64,000 bases of DNA, taken from Spirosoma sp. (GTDB lineage Bacteria; Bacteroidota; Bacteroidia; Cytophagales; Spirosomataceae). Shown here in pieces: positions 28,990 to 38,503 of this stretch. A program made the translations under genes and the position numbers. Where the stretch lies: the NCBI RefSeq assembly GCF_026391055.1, contig NZ_JAPLET010000020.1, positions 1 through 64,000 of the forward strand, in the 5' to 3' direction. The notes below the pieces were generated by a model. The model was given only the letters and a program-made list of their open reading frames with translations. It did no database searches and was not told the DNA's origin. Numbering within the stretch: position 1 is the stretch's first letter; the number at the start of each line of letters is the position of its first letter.

Positions 28990-29382
28990 ATGAAAATCGA
29001 ACATCTGGCCATCTGGGTCCGTGACCTTGAGCAAATGCGGACATTTTACGAAACCTATTTTTCGGCTTCGTCGAATGATAAATACGTCAATAGGGTAAAA
29101 GGGTTCTCTTCGTACTTTCTGACATTCCCGGCGGGAGGGGCGCGTCTGGAAATTATGCAGATGGCGGGCATTCCGGATTCACAGAATAACGCCCTCGCGC
29201 AGTTTATCGGACTCATTCACTTCGCCATATCGCTAGGCAGTGAAGCTGCCGTCGACACTCTCACCAACCGGCTTCGAGCGGATGGATACGCTGTTATAGG
29301 CGAACCCCGCCGAACGGGTGATGGCTATTACGAAAGCGTGATCTTGGACCCGGAAGAGAACCGGATTGAGATTATGGCGTAA
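28990..29382 (+). CDS. VOC family protein (glyoxalase/bleomycin-resistance fold)
   Basis: A 130-residue vicinal-oxygen-chelate protein: MKIEHLAIWVRDLEQMRTFY at the start with the metal-ligand His4, HFAISLGSEAAVDTLTNRL in the second half with another His, and the final strand VILDPEENRIEIMA with Glu. The substrate cannot be predicted; family members include glyoxalase I, dioxygenases and binding proteins. It is monocistronic. The start codon sits 4 nt after a TAnnTTTG-like box. A large inverted repeat follows the stop codon. Confidence 0.88.
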   Translation: MKIEHLAIWVRDLEQMRTFYETYFSASSNDKYVNRVKGFSSYFLTFPAGGARLEIMQMAGIPDSQNNALAQFIGLIHFAISLGSEAAVDTLTNRLRADGYAVIGEPRRTGDGYYESVILDPEENRIEIMA

Positions 29383-29391
29383 GTTGTTGGT

Positions 29392-29484
29392 GTACCCACG
29401 GGCTTCAGCCCGTGTACTACTTTCTATAATGGGTAAGTAGTATACGTTATAAAGAGTAATATAGGGGCTGAAGCCCGTGGGTAC
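29392..29484. repeat. Inverted repeat of a 20-bp palindromic element between convergent genes
   Basis: GTACCCACGGGCTTCAGCCC (29392-29411) is repeated exactly in reverse complement at 29465-29484 with 53 nt between. Each arm holds its own small hairpin, CGGGCT-TC-AGCCCG. The unit fills the gap between the VOC and alpha/beta hydrolase genes and probably stops transcription from both sides. The tight palindromic arms resemble REP-type sequences. Confidence 0.7.
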
Positions 29485-29485
29485 A

Positions 29486-30472
29486 TTACAGACGATCTGT
29501 GTCGTTCGATTTCGTTTTTACGGCTATCGACTTGGCCGTAACTGTCTCCTTAACTTCCCGTTGCGTCAGGATATTCAGGATGATTTCGGTCATGTATTCC
29601 CGTTTGTTGAAGACAATGTCGTGCCGGTTTTCGGGCAGCAGAAACTGTTTTACCCGCGCGTTGACCAGGTGATTTTGGGCAAACGAAACATTAGTTGGAT
29701 AAACCAGTTCGTCCCGTTGGCCGTGAAGCATAGTGATATTGGCCCGAATTTTAGGCCAGTCGGGCAGAATGGCTTCCAGTGCACGGCGGTGAGCCAGTTT
29801 TTCGTCGTTCGCCAGCCGAAGCAATGGCGGTACGCCCCAATGGATAAGCGGGCTGTCGGCGAAGTAGCTAATGGGGTAGGTTCGTTCGAGTCCCGGTCCC
29901 AAGGCAGAGGAAACAAACACAACATGGTCGACATAATCGGGATTGTTCATGGCCAGCCGCGCCGTTACCGAGCCGCCATACGACGAGCCGACAATCATCA
30001 GATAAGGAGCCTTTTTGTAGCGGTCGATAAGGGGCTGTAACAGTTGAGCCTGCCGTATGATGGATGTCTCTACTCGTCCGTAATCGGAATAGCCGTAGCC
30101 CGGCCGGTCAACGGCCACCAGGCGGGCGCGGTTGAGCAGGGTCGTATCTTTGAAGAACGCTTTGAAGAAAGACAGTGAGCTGGGGGCGCCATGTACAAAA
30201 ATCACTACTGGCAAAGCAGAATCGGCCGGGGAGGCCGGTGTTTCGATGAACCGAATGGTTCGGGGCGCTTCATTGCGCTTAACGCCAGTGGCTTGCCCGT
30301 TGCCAACCCGATAATAATGAACTGTTGGCTTAATACGCTGGTCTTTAAATTCTTCGGCCAATTCCTGATCTGATTGACGGGAGTCAACAAACCAGGCAAT
30401 AATTAATCCGCCAACAGCGAGTATTACTATTGTGAGCGCAGTCCAGCTAAGAATACGTTTAAGTAATTTCAT
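29486..30472 (-). CDS. Alpha/beta hydrolase, membrane-anchored
   Basis: A 328-residue alpha/beta-hydrolase-fold protein. The Met at 30472 is preferred because it starts an N-terminal membrane anchor (LSWTALTIVILAVGGLIIAW). The oxyanion motif is VIFVHGAPSS (near residue 90). The nucleophile Ser is in IVGSSYGGS (near 170), the acid Asp in HGQRDELV (near 262), and the catalytic His in ENRHDIVF (near 290). The active domain should face the periplasm. The last 30 residues are charged and not part of the fold. Substrate unknown. It converges on the VOC gene. Confidence 0.85.
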   Translation of the reverse strand: MKLLKRILSWTALTIVILAVGGLIIAWFVDSRQSDQELAEEFKDQRIKPTVHYYRVGNGQATGVKRNEAPRTIRFIETPASPADSALPVVIFVHGAPSSLSFFKAFFKDTTLLNRARLVAVDRPGYGYSDYGRVETSIIRQAQLLQPLIDRYKKAPYLMIVGSSYGGSVTARLAMNNPDYVDHVVFVSSALGPGLERTYPISYFADSPLIHWGVPPLLRLANDEKLAHRRALEAILPDWPKIRANITMLHGQRDELVYPTNVSFAQNHLVNARVKQFLLPENRHDIVFNKREYMTEIILNILTQREVKETVTAKSIAVKTKSNDTDRL

Positions 30473-30746
30473 GGTAATATGGTGTAGCCTACTAACTTCC
30501 AATATATCGACAAGTGTTTTGCCTACCAACTCTTCTGTCGATATACAAAGCAGATTCTGACAGGAAGCCAGCTAGTTTTATCAACTATACCCTTACGCTG
30601 CTTAAGGGGTTTGTATAAATTACTTCTTAAGCCGGTGAATTGTTATAAAATCAGATTGAAAACAATGTCAACAGGGAAAATACGATGGCAGCTAATTAAG
30701 TAAGTGGCATGCGTTTCCCATGTTGGCATTGTTTATACTGAAGGTT

Positions 30747-33311
30747 TTATTGACCGTTTTTGGCCGTATCTGGTGGCGTCACCGCATCTGGAACAGGGGG
30801 GGCTGGGATTATAGTTGAGTCAGTGTCAACGTCCGATATATCGGTCGAATCTGATTCAGTAGACGTTTCTTCGTCGCCGGAGTAACCGCAGTTCAAGTAT
30901 TCTTTTGTTATGCCTACTGCCTTCGGGAAAGGCCCTTGCAGGTTTTTGAATTTTGGGTCCCGGTAAACTTTCTCCAAAAAGCTACCCACCAGCGGCAAGG
31001 CTGTTTTGGCTCCTTCGCCGAGGTCAGTAGACCGGAAGTGGATACTGCGGTCATCGCCACCTACCCAGGCCCCTACAACCAGGTTGTTGGATACGCCCAC
31101 GAACCAGCCGTCGGAGTTGTTGGAGGTTGTGCCGGTTTTACCACCCATTTCGTTATGATTCTTAAAGAGGTCGAACGACCACAGGTTCTGTGATGTGCCG
31201 CCCGGTTCCTGCAAACCACCCTGGAGCATGTAGCGCATCAAGAAAGCCGTTTCCAGACTGATGGCTCGCTTATGCTGGCTCGTGAACGTTTCGATTACGT
31301 TGCCATCCCGGTCTTCGATGCGCTGAACAATAATAGGTTCGGTAGATTCGCCATCATTCACGAAGGTGCAGTAGGCACCCACCAGTTCGTAGAGCGACAC
31401 ATCCGAAGAACCCAGACCAATAGAGGGTACAGCTTCGAGCCGGCTCTTTATCCCCATCCGGTGTGCATACTGGGCTACCCGTTCGGGGGTAACGCGGTCG
31501 GTTAGCTGCGCCGTGATAGAATTGACCGAACGGGCCATAGCCCGGCGGAGGGTCATATTCGAATACGAGTAATAACCGGTCGAATTTCGGGGTTCCCAGA
31601 TTTTGTCCTCGCCATTCTCCCGATACTCCTTCCGAAAGGGTTTGTCCTGAATACGGTCGCAGGGGCTGAGGTTGATAAGGCTGTCATCAATGGCAGTCGT
31701 ATACACAAAGGGTTTGAAGGTGGACCCCGGCTGGCGTTTGCCTTGTTTTACGTGGTCGTATTTAAAATAGTCATAATCCAGGCCACCCACCCAAGCCCGG
31801 ATGTAGCCCGTACGAGGGTCCATCGCTACCATACCCGCCTGCAGAAAGTGCTTGTAATAGGCAATGGAGTCGTAAGGGGTCATTTCGACGGAATCATACC
31901 CGCGCTTGCTTGTCCAACTGAACACCCGCATCTTGTACTTCACATTTTTCATGTAGTACATGATCGAGTCTGGGTACAACGGCATAAACCGTCGGCTTAG
32001 GGATTTGTACCGTTCCGTACGCCGGGCCACGGAATCAATGAAGCCGGGCAGCTCAGCCCCTCTCTCATCGGTCCACGGATTCCGGCCCTGCCAGTGATTA
32101 TCGAAGGTGCGCTGAAGCTGCTTCATCTTCTCACTGGTGGCGGTTTCGGCATAAGTCTGCATCCGGGAGTCAATAGTCGTGATAATGCGAAGTCCATCGG
32201 TATACAGGTCGTAGCCGTTTTCTTCCCCCCATTTCTTTACATAATCCTGAACGGCGTTTTTGAGGTAACTGGCTGGGCCCGAGTAGGGGTTTTCCGGCGT
32301 AAATTCCGTTTCGAGCGGTAGGGCACTGATGGAGTCGGCCTGCGGCTTGGTCAGGAAATTATACTTGGCCATCTGTGCCAGTACCACATTCCGGCGCTCG
32401 CGGGAGCGCTTGGGATTTTTGAGCGGGTTGTAATTGGTCGTAGCTTTTTGCAGGCCAACCAGTACTGCGCCTTCCTGTACGTTCAGGCTATCCGGGGCTT
32501 TGTTGAAAAAGGTACGGGCCGCCGTTTTTAACCCAAAAGCATTGCTGCCAAAGTCGACCGTATTGAAATAATAAGTGATAATTTCCTCTTTCGAAAAATT
32601 ACGCTCCAGCTTCAGGGCCATAAGCCACTCTTTCGATTTATAGATGACCTTCCGGATGAACGGAATGCGGGTCAACAGGCCTGTATTGGTTTTTCGACGG
32701 GTTTTAAAGAGGTTTTTCGCTAATTGCTGCGTAATGGTTGAGCCACCTCCTTCGCGGCCGAAACTAATTACGGCCCTGCCAATGGCGCGGGGGTCAACAC
32801 CACCGTGGTCGTAGAAACGGGCATCTTCCGTAGCTACCAACGCATTGATCAGCTGTTTGGGAATGTTCTCATATTTAATGGGCGTTCGGTTCTCGGCATA
32901 GAACTTACCGATCATTACCCCATCCTGGGAGTATATCTCTGACGATTGATTCAGTTTCGGGTTCTTTAACTCCTCAACGCTGGGCATGGCACCCGTCAGG
33001 TAGAGAAAGTTGTAGTTAAGTACGAACACGTACATGCCCAGGGCCATAAACGCAACAAGCGCCCCTTTAACTGTATTTTTGACGTAGGGATAATACCAGG
33101 AATCAGGATCGATATACCGGTGAACGAATGAACGAAACTGGTTGCGGTACGTATCATACGTATTGACCCATGCATTGACGCGCTCTTCGCCTGCAACTCG
33201 TGCGATATGCCGGCCGACTCTGCGTCTGACATTGCCAGTTAATTTTTGACGTTGCCGAAATGCGCCAAAAGCGTGCCTGACAGCGCGGAATCGCTCCCTA
33301 TATTGACTCAT
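30747..33311 (-). CDS. Class A penicillin-binding protein (PBP1A type)
   Basis: Bifunctional peptidoglycan synthase, 854 residues. The cytoplasmic N-terminus is long and basic (about 80 residues), followed by one transmembrane helix (about 86-106). The GT51 glycosyltransferase domain holds VATEDARFYDHGGVD and GGSTITQQLAKNLFKTRR (near 165-205). The transpeptidase domain has the catalytic SxxK in GSTFKPFVYTT (near 530), the SVN motif in ARSVNSITAQL, and KTGTTSNNSDGWFVG (near 725). The C-terminal tail is acidic and proline-rich. It is the housekeeping cell-wall enzyme and the target of beta-lactams. It appears to be monocistronic. Confidence 0.94.
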   Translation of the reverse strand: MSQYRERFRAVRHAFGAFRQRQKLTGNVRRRVGRHIARVAGEERVNAWVNTYDTYRNQFRSFVHRYIDPDSWYYPYVKNTVKGALVAFMALGMYVFVLNYNFLYLTGAMPSVEELKNPKLNQSSEIYSQDGVMIGKFYAENRTPIKYENIPKQLINALVATEDARFYDHGGVDPRAIGRAVISFGREGGGSTITQQLAKNLFKTRRKTNTGLLTRIPFIRKVIYKSKEWLMALKLERNFSKEEIITYYFNTVDFGSNAFGLKTAARTFFNKAPDSLNVQEGAVLVGLQKATTNYNPLKNPKRSRERRNVVLAQMAKYNFLTKPQADSISALPLETEFTPENPYSGPASYLKNAVQDYVKKWGEENGYDLYTDGLRIITTIDSRMQTYAETATSEKMKQLQRTFDNHWQGRNPWTDERGAELPGFIDSVARRTERYKSLSRRFMPLYPDSIMYYMKNVKYKMRVFSWTSKRGYDSVEMTPYDSIAYYKHFLQAGMVAMDPRTGYIRAWVGGLDYDYFKYDHVKQGKRQPGSTFKPFVYTTAIDDSLINLSPCDRIQDKPFRKEYRENGEDKIWEPRNSTGYYSYSNMTLRRAMARSVNSITAQLTDRVTPERVAQYAHRMGIKSRLEAVPSIGLGSSDVSLYELVGAYCTFVNDGESTEPIIVQRIEDRDGNVIETFTSQHKRAISLETAFLMRYMLQGGLQEPGGTSQNLWSFDLFKNHNEMGGKTGTTSNNSDGWFVGVSNNLVVGAWVGGDDRSIHFRSTDLGEGAKTALPLVGSFLEKVYRDPKFKNLQGPFPKAVGITKEYLNCGYSGDEETSTESDSTDISDVDTDSTIIPAPPVPDAVTPPDTAKNGQ

Positions 33312-33464
33312 GCGTTAAAAATCCAAGAAACTTATTTAGTCGGATACGGCTTCTGCTCCTCCAGGACGAACCTGTCCAGATGTGCGTCTGTCAAGATCGG
33401 CCCCCTCAGATCAGGCCCATCCAGACCGGGCTCAAATATAATGCATTTTCGGCCGATCTGATAC

Positions 33465-33495
33465 ACAAAAACCGGGTCGTGCAAGCGACCCGGTT
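33465..33495 (-). terminator. Intrinsic terminator downstream of msrB
   Basis: The stem AACCGGGTCG (33470-33479) pairs perfectly with CGACCCGGTT (33486-33495). On the minus strand it is followed by a T-rich stretch, which fits termination of msrB transcription 88 bp after its stop codon. Confidence 0.75.
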
Positions 33496-33582
33496 CGTTT
33501 ACAGGAAGTTATTATCGGAGCTATCGAATAGGTAACTCGATAGTCTTTTTGGTCGATATTTTAGTAAACCAAAAGGATTTTT

Positions 33583-34050
33583 TTACTTCTTTTCAAAGGT
33601 CATAGCTACTCCATTCATGCAATAGCGAAGGCCGGTAGGCTTAGGACCATCTTCGAAAACGTGTCCTAGGTGACCCCCACAAACGTTACAGACAACTTCA
33701 GTACGTACCATACCGTAACTTTTATCCACATTCTCTTTTACGGCAGTTTTTGAGATTGGCGCGTAGAAGCTGGGCCAGCCTGTTCCGGAATCAAACTTGG
33801 TACTGGAAGAGAATAATGGAGAATGGCAACCGGCGCAATAGAATGTACCGTGGTCATGGATGTCGTTAAGTGGGCTTGTAAACGCCCGTTCGGTACCATG
33901 TTCGCGCAAAACCGCATACTGGTTGGGAGTAAGAATTTTCTTCCATTCGGCATCGGTTTTTACAACCCGGCGCGGTGGCGTATCGTCTGATGTAAAAGCC
34001 AGACTTATGAGCAGACAACTGCTTAAAATGGCAATCAGGGCAAGTTTCAT
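33583..34050 (-). CDS. msrB: Peptide-methionine (R)-S-oxide reductase MsrB, exported
   Basis: Repairs methionine-R-sulfoxide in oxidised proteins. The 155-residue protein has a signal peptide ([19 protein letters not shown]), so it works in the periplasm or as a lipoprotein-like exported form. The zinc ligands are the CxxC pairs FYCAGCHSP and [12 protein letters not shown]. The catalytic cysteine is in [11 protein letters not shown] near the C-terminus. GTGWPSF and LGHVFEDGP are hallmark motifs. MsrA is not fused or adjacent. Thioredoxin-like recycling partners are not visible nearby. Confidence 0.95.
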   Translation of the reverse strand: MKLALIAILSSCLLISLAFTSDDTPPRRVVKTDAEWKKILTPNQYAVLREHGTERAFTSPLNDIHDHGTFYCAGCHSPLFSSSTKFDSGTGWPSFYAPISKTAVKENVDKSYGMVRTEVVCNVCGGHLGHVFEDGPKPTGLRYCMNGVAMTFEKK

Positions 34051-34168
34051 GACGTTTTTTTGTAGTAATGTTGATGAAAATCGCAGCTCGATGACGTGAA
34101 CAGGGGAGCTATAGCCGTGTTTTTGAACTGCTTAACTACGGGAATAACACCAAACGGAAGGGCTGCGT

Positions 34169-34993
34169 TCAGGCATTGACCGGCGCCATAGCCAGTAGGG
34201 TTGACAGAGTGGGGGTTGGGCTTCCGCCCCGTTTCTCGATGGTTATGGCAAACGCATCGGCTCGCCCGACCTGCCGGTTCAATCGTTGGATCTGATCTGA
34301 CGAAGTAGACCCATCAAACACCCCTGCATCAACAGGTTTCCCGTCAACCATCGACCAAAGCTGGTATTGTTTATCGGCGGGTAGGGGGGGCATAGACTGT
34401 ACCTGAACGGCTACCTGCTGGGTGTTACTATTCCAGAAAATGAGCATGTTGCCATTAGGAGCTTTCTCATTTCCCTGTAGCTTTAATGTTCGGGTACCCG
34501 GCTGACGAACCACAGCCAGTAACTGATCTGTCTGATTTTTCTTTTCCCTCAACTGGCGAATCTCAGCCTGCATTCGATCATTACTGGTGCGTATAGAAGC
34601 CAGTGTTCGCTGGTTTGAGCGCAACTGCGAGAGCAGAAAGAATGAAAAGAGCAATAACAGCAACCCCATAGAAGCAGCTACTACCCAGGACATGCGGAAG
34701 GCAAGGCCGGTTGTTGCTGGCACATCTACCGGTAGAGGTCTGACAATCGTTTCCGGCTTCTCCGGCTCTTTGAACTCTATCTGGCTAAGGATCTTCGATC
34801 TTAACGATGCGGGTGGTTCTACACTATGCGAAAGAGCGTAGTCTTCCAGAACTTCAGACAGCTGATCAAGTTCGCGTCTTATATCAGGATATATAGAAGA
34901 CAGGCACTCGACCTCGCGTCGTTCCTGGTCGCTCACCGCACCCATGACGTAAGACTCTAAGATACCAGACGCTATGTATTCTGTGACGTTCAT
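34169..34993 (-). CDS. Anti-sigma factor (RskA type)
   Basis: A 274-residue membrane anti-sigma factor. The N-terminal cytoplasmic domain (residues 1-90, YIASGILESYVMGAVSDQER) should bind the sigma factor. A transmembrane helix lies at about 103-125. A coiled-coil stretch follows, then a C-terminal RskA-like domain with QYQLWSMVDGKPVDAGVFDG (near 210). Its start codon overlaps the stop of the sigma gene by 4 bp, the usual coupling for sigma/anti-sigma pairs. The inducing signal is unknown. Confidence 0.88.
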   Translation of the reverse strand: MNVTEYIASGILESYVMGAVSDQERREVECLSSIYPDIRRELDQLSEVLEDYALSHSVEPPASLRSKILSQIEFKEPEKPETIVRPLPVDVPATTGLAFRMSWVVAASMGLLLLLFSFFLLSQLRSNQRTLASIRTSNDRMQAEIRQLREKKNQTDQLLAVVRQPGTRTLKLQGNEKAPNGNMLIFWNSNTQQVAVQVQSMPPLPADKQYQLWSMVDGKPVDAGVFDGSTSSDQIQRLNRQVGRADAFAITIEKRGGSPTPTLSTLLAMAPVNA

Positions 34994-35544
34994 GATTTGA
35001 ATAGTTGCTTTAATTCCTGCAAGGCAGCTCGTACACGGGTTTTAACCGTGCCTAATGGTAGATTCAATTCTTCGGCGGCCTCTTCGTGAGTGTATCCGCC
35101 AAAATAAACCAGGTCAATTAGCTGTTTTCGTTCAGGCCTTAACTGGCTAACCACTTCTTTAACGCCAATGTGATCAGGATTGGGCTGCTCAGTGTTGTGC
35201 TGCCGGTCAACAATATGTACGTTGTCTTCGTCGGTTCGGATTGCCGCAAAGGGTTGTGTTTTACGAGAACGTAAGGAGTCAATGGCTGTATTTCTGGCGA
35301 TATTCAGCATCCAGGTAAACAAACGACCTTTGCTGGCGTCGTATGCGTCTAGATTTTTCCAGATTTTGACGAAGATGTCCTGCAGCAGATCGGCGGCTTG
35401 CTCATCATCGCGAACGATGCGCAGCACAACACCATACAGAGCTGGTGAGTATTGATCGTAGAGCCATTGGAAAGCCTGCTGATCGCGCTGGGTTAGCTTT
35501 TCAATCAGGACACTTTCCGAAACTAATGAAGATTGGCGTTTCAC
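34990..35544 (-). CDS. RNA polymerase ECF sigma factor
   Basis: Extracytoplasmic-function sigma factor, 184 residues. Region 2 is AADLLQDIFVKIWKNLDAYD with FTWMLNIARNTAIDSLRS (residues about 55-110). Region 4 is the helix-turn-helix GYTHEEAAEELNLPLGTVKT (about 150-170). The downstream anti-sigma factor presumably holds it inactive until released. It resembles the SigK/RskA arrangement. Target promoters are unknown. A -7 box lies 21-28 bp upstream, so the operon is first read by the housekeeping sigma factor. Confidence 0.92.
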   Translation of the reverse strand: MKRQSSLVSESVLIEKLTQRDQQAFQWLYDQYSPALYGVVLRIVRDDEQAADLLQDIFVKIWKNLDAYDASKGRLFTWMLNIARNTAIDSLRSRKTQPFAAIRTDEDNVHIVDRQHNTEQPNPDHIGVKEVVSQLRPERKQLIDLVYFGGYTHEEAAEELNLPLGTVKTRVRAALQELKQLFKS

Positions 35545-35564
35545 GAGGGGGGTGTTAATTGAGC

Positions 35565-35572
35565 CAAATATA
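35565..35572 (-). promoter_or_regulatory. -7 box upstream of the ECF sigma operon
   Basis: On the minus strand TATATTTG, a full match to TAnnTTTG, lies about 20 nt before the ATG at 35544. A convincing -33 TTTG at the right distance is missing. Confidence 0.45.
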
Positions 35573-35658
35573 TACAGAATTTCAAAAAATGAACGATACC
35601 TTCCGGATAAAGTGAAACGTTTGTAAAGTTAAACCATAACAGGTATACGCTTATAAAG

Positions 35659-35707
35659 GAACCTGATGGGGCCGTTCGCTGCATGAATGAACGTTCTCAT
35701 CAGGTTC
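35659..35707 (-). terminator. Branched hairpin downstream of the FAS1 gene
   Basis: GAACCTGATG (35659-35668) pairs perfectly with CATCAGGTTC (35698-35707). An inner stem CGTTC/GAACG lies between them. It begins 20 bp after the stop codon of the FAS1 gene on the minus strand. A T-run is lacking, so the terminator role is likely but not certain. Confidence 0.55.
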
Positions 35708-35726
35708 ATATATTGAATTACCAGTC

Positions 35727-36767
35727 TTATTTGAAGGCTTCCACGCCCGATTTTGGCATTAACACATTGCTGATTCCGTAAACCATCCCGTTCGACTGTC
35801 GATTGCCGGTATCTTCTACCGTGGCCGTATGTTCCTGCTCATCTGTAACAGTCAGTCGACCGTTTGATTCCTGTATGGTTAGTGTGCTACCTGCCAGTGT
35901 TTTAAGCTGTGCTTTCCCATTTCCGGCTTTTGCCAGGCGGGCCAATTCCTCCGAATTCAGCGAACCATCCATTACATGATACGATAGAAGACGTTTTAGG
36001 GCTTCCCGGTTGCTGCCGTCCAGAAGTGCCCCCTGTGCCGATGAAGAGAGTCTCTTGAAAGCGTTGTTCGTCGGAGCAAAAATGGTATATGGACCCGATC
36101 CTTTCAGGGTTTCCCACAGATTGGCCGATTGAAGGGCGTTTTGCAAGGTAATGAAATTAGGTGACGACGATACGAAATCCCCGATGCTGGTATTCCGTTC
36201 GGTGCTACCGGCTTTTATAGCAGGCTCTTTACTGTTCTTTTCACCCGCTACAGCTGCGGCTGTGCCAGCGTTGGAATCTGTAGCTCCCATATTAGGTGAA
36301 TAAGCGGCTCCTGCACTGCTCGACGAACTACGGATTGCGCTGTTATTTTGCCCGTTACTCACCTGATTCGCAGGGGTGGGCGATGGGTTCGAAGCTCCCA
36401 TCGCATTTGGATTACTGCCTGCACCGGTGGGTGCATTGGTAACGTTATTGCTGTTGTAATTGGTGGTATTACTGTTGTTTACCGCCGTGCCTATACTGGA
36501 TGAACTCTCCCGATAAGCAGCATCCTGCGGGGAGGTATTGGTGGTCGTACCCGTGCTGCCAGTTTTCTGGTTGGTCGCTCTTTTGTTTCGTTTCATGGCT
36601 CGTTTTTGTTCCCGTGAGGGCTTGGCGGGCATAGAATCGGTGGCTATTGCCCCCTGCGGATAAGTTGTTGACGTAACGGCTCCAGTGGGTGTTGTCTGCG
36701 CCCATGCGGGTATTGCCAGCAGCGTTGTTCCTAACGCTAAAAGGCTAAAACTGTGCTTGATTTTCAT
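35727..36767 (-). CDS. Secreted fasciclin (FAS1) domain protein
   Basis: A 346-residue exported protein with signal peptide MKIKHSFSLLALGTTLLAIPAWA. Residues about 25-190 are low in complexity and rich in Asn, Ser, Thr and Gly, a probable flexible or glycosylated linker. The C-terminal FAS1 adhesion domain (about 195-345) shows GPYTIFAPTNNAFKRL, the H-box-like YHVMDGSLNSEEL, and GMVYGISNVLMP. Such proteins are found in matrix and surface adhesion. No outer-membrane anchor or type IX sorting tail is visible. It is divergent from the aldehyde dehydrogenase gene. Confidence 0.88.
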   Translation of the reverse strand: MKIKHSFSLLALGTTLLAIPAWAQTTPTGAVTSTTYPQGAIATDSMPAKPSREQKRAMKRNKRATNQKTGSTGTTTNTSPQDAAYRESSSSIGTAVNNSNTTNYNSNNVTNAPTGAGSNPNAMGASNPSPTPANQVSNGQNNSAIRSSSSSAGAAYSPNMGATDSNAGTAAAVAGEKNSKEPAIKAGSTERNTSIGDFVSSSPNFITLQNALQSANLWETLKGSGPYTIFAPTNNAFKRLSSSAQGALLDGSNREALKRLLSYHVMDGSLNSEELARLAKAGNGKAQLKTLAGSTLTIQESNGRLTVTDEQEHTATVEDTGNRQSNGMVYGISNVLMPKSGVEAFK

Positions 36768-36848
36768 AACGTTGTCGGGAATAAGTGTATCAACTATTCG
36801 TCATGTTTTAACCGATTTGTCTACAAAAAGTTTGTTGGCTTATGTGCA

Positions 36849-36875
36849 TTGTTTGCCTAAAGGCGGGTAGATTTG
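36849..36875 (+). promoter_or_regulatory. Putative promoter of the ALDH7-type gene
   Basis: TAGATTTG (36868-36875) is a full match to TAnnTTTG. A TTG at 36849-36851 lies 16 nt upstream, slightly closer than usual. The ATG follows 31 nt downstream. Confidence 0.45.
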
Positions 36876-36906
36876 CTACCATCACAACAAACAACTTTAA
36901 GAGATT

Positions 36907-38433
36907 ATGCAATCTATTCTTCCTCTGCCTACCCAGCCTGTTAAGCCGGGCACTAGTACGGGTCAGGCTTTCTGGCATGCAGACAACGCTAAAACCGTTG
37001 ATTCCTATTCGCCGGCCGATGGACAACTGATTGCCCGTGTTTATTTGTCTACCCGCGCTGATTATGACCGCGTTGTTGAAACTGCGCAGTCGGCTTTTGC
37101 CGAATGGCGATTGGTTCCGGCTCCACGTCGGGGCGAAATTGTCAGGCAGATGGGCGATCAGTTTCGTCGGTACAAGCGCGAACTGGGTACGCTGGTGAGC
37201 TACGAAATGGGTAAATCTTTGCAGGAGGGTTTGGGAGAAGTACAGGAAATCATCGACATCTGCGATTTTGCCGTAGGGCAGTCGCGTCAGCTTTATGGCT
37301 TATCCATGCATTCTGAGCGACCCGCCCACCGGATGCTGGAGCAATGGCATCCGCTGGGTGTAGTCGGTATCATTTCAGCCTTTAACTTCCCTGTTGCGGT
37401 CTGGTCCTGGAATGCCATGCTCGCCTGGGTTTGTGGGGATGTCTGCATCTGGAAACCATCGGAGAAAACACCGCTTACGGCACTGGCCTGTCAGCAGATC
37501 ATTGGCGATGTGCTGCGGAACAACGATGTGCCCGAGGGGGTGTCTTGCCTGGTTACGGGTGGCCGCGAAGCCGGTGAGTGGCTGGCGCGTGATCCGCGTA
37601 TTGCACTCGTATCGGCTACGGGCAGCACCCGCATGGGGAAAGCCGTTGCCGAATCCGTTGCCAGTAGGCTAGGTAAAAGCCTGCTCGAATTAGGTGGCAA
37701 TAACGCCATTATTGTTTCGGAACATGCCGACCTCGATCTGGCCATTCCGGCCATTGTTTTTGGCGCGGTGGGTACGGCTGGGCAGCGTTGCACCAGTACC
37801 CGCCGAATTATTGTCCAGGAAAGTATTTATGAAGATGTAAAAAGTCGGCTCAAAAATGCCTATGCGCAATTACGTATAGGCAATCCGTTAGACGAATCTT
37901 TTCATGTTGGCCCCGTTATCGATACAGCGGCCGTGGCGCAGTACCAGGCCGCAATCGATGAAATTCGGGGGCAGAGCGGGCGTTTTGTTGTCGAGCCGGG
38001 GATTCTGGATGGGTTAGGGTTTGAGTCGGGCTGTTACGTCCGTCCGTGCATTGCCGAAGCCGAAAACAACTGGCCGGTGGTACAGCGTGAAACCTTCGCG
38101 CCTATTCTATACATGCTTAAATATATTACGCTGGACGACGCCATCCGTCAGCAAAACAATGTGCCTCAGGGATTGTCGTCTTCTATTTTCACCCTGAACA
38201 TGCGCGAAGCGGAGCGGTTCCTGGCGGCTACCGGCTCCGATTGCGGCATTGCCAACGTCAATATCGGCACCTCGGGCGCAGAAATTGGCGGAGCATTTGG
38301 GGGCGAAAAGGAAACCGGCGGTGGTCGGGAGTCGGGCTCCGATGCCTGGAAAGCCTACATGCGCCGACAAACAAATACCATCAATTACGGCACCACCATG
38401 CCGCTCGCGCAGGGTATTGCGTTCGAATTGTAG
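36907..38433 (+). CDS. Aldehyde dehydrogenase, ALDH7 (antiquitin) family
   Basis: NAD-dependent dehydrogenase of the alpha-aminoadipic semialdehyde/L-piperidine-6-carboxylate type, used in lysine breakdown. It has 508 residues. The nucleotide fold has VGIISAFNFPVAVWSWNAM (near 145). The general base Glu is in LELGGNNAIIV (near 262). The catalytic Cys is in GTAGQRCTSTRR (near 297). The C-terminal segment IGTSGAEIGGAFGGEKETGG is characteristic of ALDH7. No other lysine-pathway genes are beside it. It is monocistronic and ends at a long two-way terminator. Confidence 0.92.
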   Translation: MQSILPLPTQPVKPGTSTGQAFWHADNAKTVDSYSPADGQLIARVYLSTRADYDRVVETAQSAFAEWRLVPAPRRGEIVRQMGDQFRRYKRELGTLVSYEMGKSLQEGLGEVQEIIDICDFAVGQSRQLYGLSMHSERPAHRMLEQWHPLGVVGIISAFNFPVAVWSWNAMLAWVCGDVCIWKPSEKTPLTALACQQIIGDVLRNNDVPEGVSCLVTGGREAGEWLARDPRIALVSATGSTRMGKAVAESVASRLGKSLLELGGNNAIIVSEHADLDLAIPAIVFGAVGTAGQRCTSTRRIIVQESIYEDVKSRLKNAYAQLRIGNPLDESFHVGPVIDTAAVAQYQAAIDEIRGQSGRFVVEPGILDGLGFESGCYVRPCIAEAENNWPVVQRETFAPILYMLKYITLDDAIRQQNNVPQGLSSSIFTLNMREAERFLAATGSDCGIANVNIGTSGAEIGGAFGGEKETGGGRESGSDAWKAYMRRQTNTINYGTTMPLAQGIAFEL

Positions 38434-38445
38434 TAAACAAGTTAG

Positions 38446-38503
38446 AAAGCAGTCAGTTAGAAGCGAATCCAACTGCGGTGATTCGTTTCTAACTGACTGC
38501 TTT
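38446..38503. terminator. 24-bp hairpin between convergent ALDH and HTH genes
   Basis: The left arm 38446-38469 and right arm 38480-38503 pair over 24 bp with one wobble, with a 10-nt loop and a T-run on the plus strand. It serves the dehydrogenase gene and overlaps the stop codon (38489-38491) of the convergent HTH gene. Confidence 0.75.
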
